DNA of 64,000 nucleotides from the NCBI RefSeq assembly GCF_002554705.1, contig NZ_PDEP01000001.1:595893-659892 (forward strand), read 5' to 3'. This document shows positions 42,802-50,771 of this stretch, in pieces (position 1 is the first letter of the stretch; every line of letters begins with the position of its first letter). The notes beneath the pieces are model-generated. The model worked only from the letters and a program-made list of their open reading frames with translations, made no database searches and was not told the origin of the DNA. The position numbers were made by a program, and so were the translations under genes. Source of the stretch: Longimonas halophila. Its GTDB lineage: Bacteria > Bacteroidota > Rhodothermia > Rhodothermales > Salinibacteraceae.

Positions 42802-44091
42802 CTACCTTGAGACGCTGGGGGATGCTGCATCTGGCGATTCCGGGTCGAGCGCATCAACAGGTACCTGGATGGCACAACACGTGCCTTCGCCAGGAGCCGC
42901 CGTTACGCGCAGCGTGCCGTCGATGGAGCGAAGCCGCTCACGGGCTTTCCACAGCCCACTTCCGTTCGTTCCGCGCTGCAGTGCTGTACTCGGGTCGAAG
43001 CCCGTCCCGTCGTCTACAACATCGAGATGAAAGGTCTGGTCTTCGGTGTATACGTGGACGTCTGCCGATTCCACATCGGCATATTTGCACGTGTTGAGGA
43101 GCAGCTCTCGCGCTACGCGAAACAGCACAGTACGCGCCTCTCCTGTGCACGAGACGCCGTTGGTTTTGTCATCGAGGTGCACGACAAACCCGTGTTGCTT
43201 CTTGAGATGCGAACGCAGCCACTGAAGCGCCTCAATGATGCCATCATTGTCGAGCACTGGTGGAGCCAGGTCGAGGGTAAGCTTGCGCGTGGCATCGATG
43301 GCCTCATCCATCAGGTCATCGACTTGGCTCGGCGAAACCGGAAGCGTCGACATGTCGACCTCGCTTGCCTCATGCATGCCGTCGATTAACATGCGCAGTT
43401 GCACCTGGATACCGTACAGGTACTGCAGCAAGTTGTCGTGCACAGCACTCGCAATTTGCGATCGCTCTCGCTGTTCGGCCATTGTAAGCGCTGCCGAGAG
43501 CTCGCGCAGCTTGGTGGTGCGCGCTTCGACCTGGGCCTCCGCCTGCGCCTCGGCCTGCATAAGTTCTTCCTGCGCGCGCTTCCGCTCGGTCACATCGAGC
43601 AAAATGCCGTCGAGCCAACGCACGGCACCATTCTCCTTGAAGGAGGGCCGCCCGTTGTCTTGTACCCACCGAATGGCACCACTATCGCTTTGGATGCGGT
43701 ACTCCACGCGGTAATAGGTGTGGTCTTGAACAGCCGTGGCTACAGCACGACGGATACGGTCCAGGTCCTCCGGCACAACAACTTCTTTGAATGAACGTCC
43801 GGCGGGATCGAGGTCTTGCGGATCCAGCCCACAGATCTGTTTAAACCCTTCCCCCATGTAGATGGACGTCCAGGCGGTGTCGTATGTGCAGCGGTACACT
43901 GCACCCGGAAGCCGGTTCACCAGCTCGCGCAGGTCAGTTCCCTGCTGGTATGCAGGCGCTGACAGCGGCGCTGCTCCAGATCGGGCGGCTGAGGCTGCCG
44001 AAGGATCGGCATGCTCCTGGCCCGATGTAGACAGCGCCTCCTCATTCGAATTTGAATGATGTGATGAAGCACGTGTATCATTACGTTTCAT
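42802..44091 (-). CDS. PAS-containing NarL-type sensor histidine kinase
   Basis: A 429-residue cytosolic kinase. A PAS/PAC region lies at about 50-170 (LVNRLPGAVYRCTYDTAWTSIYMGEGFKQICGL, YRVEYRIQSDSGAIRWVQDNGRP), then a coiled-coil, then HisKA_3 with the phospho-His in SQIASAVHDNLLQYLYGIQ. The HATPase domain has RELLLNTCKYADVESADV (N box) and VVDDGTGFDPS, then GSGLWKARERLRSIDG. No membrane helix is seen, so it senses a cytoplasmic cue, perhaps redox or light. The cognate regulator is just downstream. Confidence 0.92.
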   Translation of the reverse strand: MKRNDTRASSHHSNSNEEALSTSGQEHADPSAASAARSGAAPLSAPAYQQGTDLRELVNRLPGAVYRCTYDTAWTSIYMGEGFKQICGLDPQDLDPAGRSFKEVVVPEDLDRIRRAVATAVQDHTYYRVEYRIQSDSGAIRWVQDNGRPSFKENGAVRWLDGILLDVTERKRAQEELMQAEAQAEAQVEARTTKLRELSAALTMAEQRERSQIASAVHDNLLQYLYGIQVQLRMLIDGMHEASEVDMSTLPVSPSQVDDLMDEAIDATRKLTLDLAPPVLDNDGIIEALQWLRSHLKKQHGFVVHLDDKTNGVSCTGEARTVLFRVARELLLNTCKYADVESADVHVYTEDQTFHLDVVDDGTGFDPSTALQRGTNGSGLWKARERLRSIDGTLRVTAAPGEGTCCAIQVPVDALDPESPDAASPSVSR

Positions 44092-44140
44092 AACGCCCTA
44101 TGGCATAAGTCGATTGGCGTCGAAAGCAATACTGATGCGA

Positions 44141-45844
44141 TTACTCTGATGGTACGATGGCGGCAGGAACGAACACGTAGAATGCTGTTCCCTCGCCTTC
44201 TTCGGAGCGCACTACAATATCACCGTCCATCGCCTCAATAAGTTCTTTAGCCACGGTAAGCCCAAGCCCACTTCCCGATCCACGGTCACCGCGCACATAC
44301 GGTTCAAAAAGATCTTCGAGCAGTTCAGGGGGAATACCGGGGCCATTGTCAGATACGGTGATGCGTACCTGCCCTGTGCGCTGCAGTGCATCTTTCTCGC
44401 CTCCCTCATGAGTCTCTTTACGAGCGTGTCCGGGATACGCCTGGGGCGGCTCATGGCTGGGGGCCGCGTACACAGCGACTGTATCTTCTGCTTCGCTATA
44501 GCTGATCGCATTGGTCACCAGGTTGTCCACCACGCGACGCAGCGACTCAGCATGCACAACGGCACGCAGCGGTCTGGGAGGCACGTTGCTATACAATGTA
44601 ACGTGCTCGCGCTCGGCATACAACTCAATGGCCGACACTGCAGCACCCAGCACGGAGCGCACGTCGCACGCCTCTGTTTGCATGGGCGGGCTGTCGTTCT
44701 GCAGCTTGGCCAGATCCATCAGCGAGGTCGCCATGCTCTGCAGTTGCTCGGTGGCCGACTGAATGTTCTCGACATACTCGGACGCTGCACCGCCTGCCTC
44801 ATTTCTGAGCAGTTCAGACTGCATGTTGATGACGCTGAGCGGCGTCTGCAGGTCGTGTGCGACCCCGGCTACAAAGCGCGATTTGGAGGCATTGGCATCT
44901 TCAGCCGCTTGCTTCGCCTCTTGTAGCGCCTGCTCATACTGCTTACGCTCCGTAACGTCGCTAAAGTAGACCGACAGGCCTTCGCGGAACGGGTAGGCGT
45001 GTACCCGAAACCAGCTATCGAGGGGCGGGAAATAGGCCTCAAACTGGACGCTTCGGTTCTGGTCGCGCACCGTCTTATAGCGCTCGTAAAACGCCAGATC
45101 GACCGCACCGGGGAAGGCCTCCCAGATGTTCGTGCCAATCAGTTCGTCGCGGTCGCGCTGCAGCCACTTCTCTGCTTTTCCATTTACGTATGTAAAGGTC
45201 CAGTTGTCATCGACGGCAAAGAACGCATCCGTAATGCTCTCCAGAATGTCTTCGTGATACCGGTATCCGGCCCGGAGTTCAAGTTCGTCCACAGCAATCG
45301 CAGCAAGATCCGCTAACTGCCGGATGCGACCTGGATCGGGCGCACGCGGCTCCGTATCCATCACGCAGATCGACCCAATGCGATAGCCGTCTGATGTAGT
45401 CAGTGGCACCCCGGCATAGAAGCACACCCCCTCTCCGCTTTCCGTAATCGGCATCTCGCCTGTAACGACGGGATTATCAGCAAACCGCTCATCGTTCCGT
45501 GCATCTTCGATAACCATGGGCCCCTCTTCTTGCACGTTGTGCACGCAAAACGAGAGATCGAAGCCCACCTCGGGCGGACACTCCTCACTCACGCACGACT
45601 TCGTCCACTGCCGATCGCGGCCAATAAAGTTGATATATGCAACGGGCGCATCAAACAGGTCGGCGGCCAGCCGCGTGAGGCGGTCGAAAGCCTCTTCGGG
45701 CGGCGAGTACACGCTCTGATAGCGCTTCAGCGCAGCCAACCGGGCTTCGTCAGCAACGTCGAAGTGGGAAGACGGCGCCTCTTCAAGATCAAGCCGAACA
45801 ATTGAAGAGGCTGCTTCAGGGGATTCAGAGGAAGAAGCAGTCAT
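44141..45844 (-). CDS. GAF-PAS sensor histidine kinase
   Basis: About 567 residues from MTASSSESPE (an ATG at 45850 adds two). GAF lies at about 35-200 (VYSPPEEAFDRLTRLAADLFDAPVAYINFI, FYAGVPLTTSDGYRIGSICVMD) and PAS at about 205-320 (DAFFAVDDNWTFTYVNGKAEKWL). HisKA has FVAGVAHDLQTPLSVINMQ. HATPase_c has NLVTNAISYSE, VSDNGPGIPPELLEDLFEP and GSGLGLTVAKELIEAMDG. The GAF domain is a paralogue of the 14.3-16.0 kb protein. It sits next to a second kinase and a REC protein, suggesting a shared signalling hub. It diverges from the amidohydrolase operon. Confidence 0.92.
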   Translation of the reverse strand: MTASSSESPEAASSIVRLDLEEAPSSHFDVADEARLAALKRYQSVYSPPEEAFDRLTRLAADLFDAPVAYINFIGRDRQWTKSCVSEECPPEVGFDLSFCVHNVQEEGPMVIEDARNDERFADNPVVTGEMPITESGEGVCFYAGVPLTTSDGYRIGSICVMDTEPRAPDPGRIRQLADLAAIAVDELELRAGYRYHEDILESITDAFFAVDDNWTFTYVNGKAEKWLQRDRDELIGTNIWEAFPGAVDLAFYERYKTVRDQNRSVQFEAYFPPLDSWFRVHAYPFREGLSVYFSDVTERKQYEQALQEAKQAAEDANASKSRFVAGVAHDLQTPLSVINMQSELLRNEAGGAASEYVENIQSATEQLQSMATSLMDLAKLQNDSPPMQTEACDVRSVLGAAVSAIELYAEREHVTLYSNVPPRPLRAVVHAESLRRVVDNLVTNAISYSEAEDTVAVYAAPSHEPPQAYPGHARKETHEGGEKDALQRTGQVRITVSDNGPGIPPELLEDLFEPYVRGDRGSGSGLGLTVAKELIEAMDGDIVVRSEEGEGTAFYVFVPAAIVPSE

Positions 45845-46074
45845 AAACATGGAAAGACAGCGAGCGTGGCATACCGAGAATATCTTGTTCTCGTGTACCT
45901 TGCCGTAACTACGCTTGTTTATAACTTTCTTGTTTTTGCCGTGTGCGTTTACATGCAGCCTCACCATATTGTTACCTGTAGATTGTGCGCTGTCATGAAC
46001 GCGCCTGATATTGCCACGAACACATCCTATGTTATGAAGCAGTCTAATACGACGCTCACACACGCCCCACCCTC

Positions 46075-47823
46075 ATGCTTCGCTCTTCAATCGCTCGTCT
46101 GGCGGCCCGGTGCCCCGCAATGGGCCCTACAGCACGCGCTGCCCTGCTGACCGCTGTGCTTTTCTTCGTCCCCTTCCTCACTGCTCATGCCCAGTCCAAC
46201 GATGAACGCCCTGCTGTTACACGCACGTTGGCCTTTGAGAACGCAACGGTGATAAGCGCCCCGGGCACGCAGCAATCGGGCGTTACGGTTGTGGTGCGCA
46301 ACGGCGTTATTCGTGCGGTAGATACGGAGGCGGAAATCCCCTACGATGCACGCGTCATCGACGCCGATTCGATGTACATCTACGCCGGCTTCATTGATGG
46401 CCTCTCGCAGGCGGGTATCGAGATGCCGGATGCCGACGACAGCAACGAATCCACCGATGCTCCCTCGCTGGCGCGCTCTGGCGTGCAACCTGAACGCCAT
46501 GCCCCCGCCTTCTTCGACCCCGCCGCCAGCCGCGTCGAGCAGCTTCGTGCTCAGGGCTTCACCACCGCCCATGTGGTCCCCGACGGACGCATGCTGCCCG
46601 GCCAGGGCGCGCTCATGGCGCTGCACGGCCCCGATTCCGATGCGGCAACCATCCAAGATGGCATCAGTCAGTTTGCACAGTTTCGCGGAGCCCGAGGCTC
46701 GTGGCCCGACGTGGTGGCCCCCAGCACGACTATGGGCGTCATCGCTATGATGCGCCAGGTGATGCGCGAGGCCGACCGCCGCCAGCAGCTTGAAGAGGCA
46801 TACGCCAACAATCCACAAGGCCAGCCGCGCCCCCCACGCGATGCCGCCCACACCGCCCTCATGCCTGCGGTGTCGGGCGAACAGCCGGTGCTCTTTGCGG
46901 CCTCGTCTGCCGTCGATATTCGCCGCGCGCTTGCGCTGCAGCAGGAACTGGACTTTCCGCTCATGCTGGCCAACCTGAAAGCAGGCTTCGAAACCGTCGA
47001 GGCCCTCCAATCGGCCAGCGTGCCGCTTTTCCTCTCGCTCGATCTACCCGAGCGCACCGAACTACCCTCCGACACTACCGATGCCGAGCGCCCCGCTCCC
47101 GACCCCGTTTTTCAGGTGGGCCCGGGCCTGGAGCTCGACCGCGAGCGCACCAATCTGCGGCTCCGCCTGCGGGATGAGCAGGAGCGCTACATCGCGCAAG
47201 CTACCACCCTGCACGAGGCCGGGCTCGACTTCGGTCTCACCACGCATGACGTCTCACCCGGCGATATCCACGACCGCCTGCGCATGCTGCGTGACAGCGG
47301 CGTACCCGAGGAAACGCTGCTCGCTGCCCTCACCACCGTACCCGCTCAGGCATTCGGCGTCGACCGCCGGCTTGGTCAGGTCGCCCCCGGATTCATCGGC
47401 AACCTCGTTGTTACGGATGCGCCGCTCTTCGATGAGGATACGAGCATCCGCCACGTGGTAGTGGATGGCCACCTGTATACGCAAGACTCCGCCAGCGAAG
47501 GAGAGGTTACGGGAGATGCCGAAGCGGTTGTCGGCGCATGGACGATGACGCTCGAAACCCCACAGGGCGAAGTCGACATTGACGTGACCTTCAGCGGCGA
47601 TGCGAGTGGACTCAGCGGTACGGTCGTGGGCCCCGACGGCTCTGAAGAGCAGATCGAGTCGATCTCGTTCGACGGCGAAACGCTCTCGTTTGTCGTGCCT
47701 GGCAGCCAGATGGGCGATGCCCGCGTCTCCGGCACCGTAGAAGGCAATCGGTTCGACGGATCGCTCTCTGCTGGGGGCATGAGCCTCGACATCACCGGCC
47801 AGCGCACCCCTCCCGAGCGCTAA
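46075..47823 (+). CDS. secreted amidohydrolase-fold protein lacking the metal HxH motif (1 of 3)
   Basis: A 582-residue protein with a signal peptide (AALLTAVLFFVPFLTAHAQSN; an ATG at 46120 is an alternative start). An amidohydrolase-type composite domain follows: NATVISAPGTQQSGVTVVVRNGVIRAVD and YIYAGFIDGLSQAG. In active relatives this block reads GFIDxHxH; both histidines are absent here. The late strand VDRRLGQVAPGFIGNLVVTDAP is typical of the fold. A C-terminal beta domain (~490-580) is added. Probably a non-catalytic partner of the next gene, which keeps the motif. Three paralogues in a row point to an operon. Confidence 0.85.
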   Translation: MLRSSIARLAARCPAMGPTARAALLTAVLFFVPFLTAHAQSNDERPAVTRTLAFENATVISAPGTQQSGVTVVVRNGVIRAVDTEAEIPYDARVIDADSMYIYAGFIDGLSQAGIEMPDADDSNESTDAPSLARSGVQPERHAPAFFDPAASRVEQLRAQGFTTAHVVPDGRMLPGQGALMALHGPDSDAATIQDGISQFAQFRGARGSWPDVVAPSTTMGVIAMMRQVMREADRRQQLEEAYANNPQGQPRPPRDAAHTALMPAVSGEQPVLFAASSAVDIRRALALQQELDFPLMLANLKAGFETVEALQSASVPLFLSLDLPERTELPSDTTDAERPAPDPVFQVGPGLELDRERTNLRLRLRDEQERYIAQATTLHEAGLDFGLTTHDVSPGDIHDRLRMLRDSGVPEETLLAALTTVPAQAFGVDRRLGQVAPGFIGNLVVTDAPLFDEDTSIRHVVVDGHLYTQDSASEGEVTGDAEAVVGAWTMTLETPQGEVDIDVTFSGDASGLSGTVVGPDGSEEQIESISFDGETLSFVVPGSQMGDARVSGTVEGNRFDGSLSAGGMSLDITGQRTPPER

Positions 47824-47877
47824 GCTGCAACGCGACCTTCTCCTTTCGTTTTTTGTACTCCCGCCCCGAATCCCCCT

Positions 47878-49275
47878 ATGCGAACTGTTTTCCTCTTTCT
47901 CCTAAGCTTTGGCCTGGTGTGGACGAGCACCGCCCAACCGGGTCCTGACCGCCTGCGTGCCGACGCGCCCAACAGCGTGCTCATTCAAAACGCCACGGTG
48001 CATACGGTAACCAACGGCACGCTCGACACCGCCGACGTGCTCGTGCAAGACGGCGTCATTGCATCGGTCGGCACCGACCTCTCGGCCCCGAGTGGCGTCG
48101 ACACCTACGACGCCACCGGCATGCACCTGATGCCCGGCATCATCGATGCGCACTCGCACATTGCGATCTCGGACGTAAACGAGGCCACGCGCCCGGTTAC
48201 CGCCCAGGTGGGCGTGGGCGACGTGCTCGATCCATACGACGTGCGCATCTACCGTGCGCTGGCCGGAGGCGTAACGACCTCGCATGTGATGCACGGCTCC
48301 GCCAACGTCATTGGCGGACGCAACGAAACCATTAAGCACCGCTACGGAATGACGCATCCCAACGCCTTGCGTATGGAGGATGCCCCGCGCACCATCAAGT
48401 TTGCGCTGGGCGAAAACCCCACCCGCGTACATGGCGAAAGCAGCGATGTGGTACCGCGTACCCGCATGGGCGTAGAGTCGGTAATTCGCGAGGCGCTTAC
48501 CGAAGCGCAACGCTATCAGGCGCTCCAGGACGCCTACGATGCGGGCGATCGCAGCGCACCGCCGCCTCACAGCGAACGCCTGGAGATGCTTGCCGACATC
48601 CTGAGCGGCGACCTGATCGTGCACGCCCACTCCTACCGCGCCGACGAAATCCTGATGCTTATGAACGTGCTTGGCGATTTCGGTGTCGACGAGATTACGT
48701 TTCAGCACGTCAACGAAGGGTTTAAGGTGGCCCCCGAACTGGCCGAGTTTGGCGCTGGGGCGTCCATCTTCTCGGACTGGTGGGCCTACAAGTTCGAGGT
48801 CTACTACTCCACCGCCTACAACGCAGCCGTGCTCACGCGCAACGGCGTGAACACCTCCATCAACTCCGACTCGCCCGACCTGAACCGCCACCTGTACCAC
48901 CAGGCCGCCAAGGCGCAGCGCTATGGCGAACTGAGCGATGAGGAGACACTGGCACTCATCACCATCAACGCCGCCGAACAGCTGGGCATCGACGATCGCG
49001 TGGGCTCGATCGAGGAAGGCAAAGACGCCGACCTCGCGCTCTTCAGTGACCACCCGCTGTCGATCTACGCCGTGCCGCAGCGCACCTACGTAGATGGCAC
49101 CGTGCGCTTCGACCGCAACGACGACCCCGACGACATGCGCCTACAGGTGGATCCAGAGTCAGTCGTCGAGGAAACGGTCGTCTGGCACGACACCGGCACC
49201 CGCCACGGCGCCTGCATGCAACAGACCGGCATGCATTTGCACGCCAACGAAACCGGGGTGCGCCTGCACAACTAA
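47878..49275 (+). CDS. secreted amidohydrolase with intact HxH motif (2 of 3)
   Basis: A 465-residue protein with a signal peptide (RTVFLFLLSFGLVWTSTAQP). The metal site is visible: HLMPGIIDAHSHIA, then IVHAHSYRADEI and ITFQHVNEG, and the final Asp in TSINSDSPDLNRHLYHQA. The imidazolonepropionase/dipeptidase-like end is IDDRVGSIEEGKDADLALFSDHPLSIYA. The C-terminus is His/Cys-rich. It is likely the catalytic member of a periplasmic set; substrate unknown. Gaps to its neighbours are 54 and 51 bp. Confidence 0.88.
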   Translation: MRTVFLFLLSFGLVWTSTAQPGPDRLRADAPNSVLIQNATVHTVTNGTLDTADVLVQDGVIASVGTDLSAPSGVDTYDATGMHLMPGIIDAHSHIAISDVNEATRPVTAQVGVGDVLDPYDVRIYRALAGGVTTSHVMHGSANVIGGRNETIKHRYGMTHPNALRMEDAPRTIKFALGENPTRVHGESSDVVPRTRMGVESVIREALTEAQRYQALQDAYDAGDRSAPPPHSERLEMLADILSGDLIVHAHSYRADEILMLMNVLGDFGVDEITFQHVNEGFKVAPELAEFGAGASIFSDWWAYKFEVYYSTAYNAAVLTRNGVNTSINSDSPDLNRHLYHQAAKAQRYGELSDEETLALITINAAEQLGIDDRVGSIEEGKDADLALFSDHPLSIYAVPQRTYVDGTVRFDRNDDPDDMRLQVDPESVVEETVVWHDTGTRHGACMQQTGMHLHANETGVRLHN

Positions 49276-49326
49276 TCCGCTCCCGCTGCCTTCGCGCTTT
49301 TCCATTCGCTTTTGCCCCACCCTCTC

Positions 49327-50643
49327 ATGCTTCGACTCTGCACGCTCGTGCTGGGCGCTTTGCTGTGCCTCCCCACGCTTGGCCACGCTCAAAACGTGCC
49401 CGCCCAGCGTACTGACATTGCCATCACTAACGCGCGCCTCGTCACCGTATCCGACGGCATCGTCGAAAACGGCACGCTTGTTATTCGGGCGGATACCATT
49501 GCCGCGCTCGGCGCCGACGTGGACATCCCCAGCGGCGTGAATGCGCGCTACGATGCCGAGGGCCACGCGGTGTATCCGGGCTTCATTGACAGCGGCACGC
49601 GCCTCGGACTTGTGGAAGTGAGCTCGCTTTCTGAAACTCAGGACTACAGCGAGATTGGCTCCCTCACACCGCACATGGACGCTCTTACTGCCGTGAATCC
49701 GAACTCGATTTCCATTCCCGTTACCCGTGTGGATGGCGTCACCACCGTCATTACGGAGCCCAGCGGCGGGCAGTGGCCCGGACAGGCGGCGCTCATCGAC
49801 CTGCTGGGCTACACCCCCGAGCAGATGCACGTAGATGGCGTGCGCTACATGGTGCTGAACTTTCCCTCTACCGGACGCCGTGGCACGAGCGACACGCGTT
49901 CGGAAGACGAGATCGAAGAGGAAGCCCAAGAGGCGCTCGACGAACTGAATACGCTCTGGGAGGATGCTACGCTCTATGCTGATATCCAGGCCAACCGCAA
50001 CGACGACGACACTGGGCATCTGCCCGAATATGCCCCGGCCTACGATGCCCTCGTGCCCGTTGTAACCGGCGAGCAGCCCATCATGCTCAAGGTCGACAAG
50101 GCCGCCGACATTTTGGATGCGCTGGAATGGGCCGAAGAGCGTGAGATTCTGGACCAGATTGTGCTGAGCGGCGTCTCTGAGGGCTGGCGCGTGGCGGATG
50201 CCATTGCCGATGCTGAGGTGCCCGTGCTTACCGGACCCGTCATCGCGCTGCCCACCCGCGCCTCCGACCGCTACGACACTGCTTACGCCAATGCGGGTCG
50301 TCTGCACGACGCAGGCGTGACAGTGGCCCTGCGCAGCGGCGAGTCCAGCAACGTACGCAACCTGCCCTTCCATGCCGGATTTGCTGCGGCGTACGGCATG
50401 GGCACGGAGGCTGCCCTCGAAGCCATCACGCTGACGCCCGCCCGCATCTTCGGCGTGGACGACCGCCTCGGCTCGCTCGAAGTAGGCAAGCAGGCTACGC
50501 TCTTTGTAGCTGATGGCGATCCGTTTGAGCCCGCAACGCAGATCACACGGCTGTTCATTAACGGATACAACGTGCCGCTGGAATCCCGCCACACCGAGCT
50601 CTACGAGGAGTTCTTGAACCGCTCTCCGGGACTGGAGAAGTAA
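49327..50643 (+). CDS. secreted amidohydrolase-fold protein lacking the metal HxH motif (3 of 3)
   Basis: About 438 residues from MLRLCTLVLGALLCLPTLGHAQN, a clear signal peptide. The fold opens with DIAITNARLVTVSDGIVENGTLVIRAD. The block HAVYPGFIDSGTRLGLVEVSS stands where the HxH should be, so the first two metal ligands are missing. It ends with ARIFGVDDRLGSLEVGKQATLFVADGDPFEPA, a strong family match. Like gene 1 of the trio it is probably structural or regulatory. A good intrinsic terminator follows at 50687-50719. Confidence 0.87.
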   Translation: MLRLCTLVLGALLCLPTLGHAQNVPAQRTDIAITNARLVTVSDGIVENGTLVIRADTIAALGADVDIPSGVNARYDAEGHAVYPGFIDSGTRLGLVEVSSLSETQDYSEIGSLTPHMDALTAVNPNSISIPVTRVDGVTTVITEPSGGQWPGQAALIDLLGYTPEQMHVDGVRYMVLNFPSTGRRGTSDTRSEDEIEEEAQEALDELNTLWEDATLYADIQANRNDDDTGHLPEYAPAYDALVPVVTGEQPIMLKVDKAADILDALEWAEEREILDQIVLSGVSEGWRVADAIADAEVPVLTGPVIALPTRASDRYDTAYANAGRLHDAGVTVALRSGESSNVRNLPFHAGFAAAYGMGTEAALEAITLTPARIFGVDDRLGSLEVGKQATLFVADGDPFEPATQITRLFINGYNVPLESRHTELYEEFLNRSPGLEK

Positions 50644-50686
50644 CATACTTCGGGGCTCACTCCTGAGCTTCATCCATCACATAACA

Positions 50687-50719
50687 ACGGGCCCTGGCGG
50701 TTTGCCCAGGGCCCGTTTT
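50687..50719 (+). terminator. rho-independent terminator after the amidohydrolase operon
   Basis: ACGGGCCCTGG (50687-50697) pairs perfectly with CCAGGGCCCGT (50706-50716), followed by TTTT. It sits 44 bp after the last amidohydrolase and between convergent genes, so it may also stop transcription from the beta-helix gene on the other strand. Confidence 0.85.
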
Positions 50720-50771
50720 GCGTTTGTGAGACCGTTTGTGGATGCACAGCGGCGCACATTCGGCACCATAT

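Noticed and set aside
49159..50673. 504-residue minus-strand frame opposite the amidohydrolase gene (similarly 47902-49053)
   Set aside because: Antisense shadow of a strong gene in high-GC DNA; His/Val/Arg-rich and without a family.
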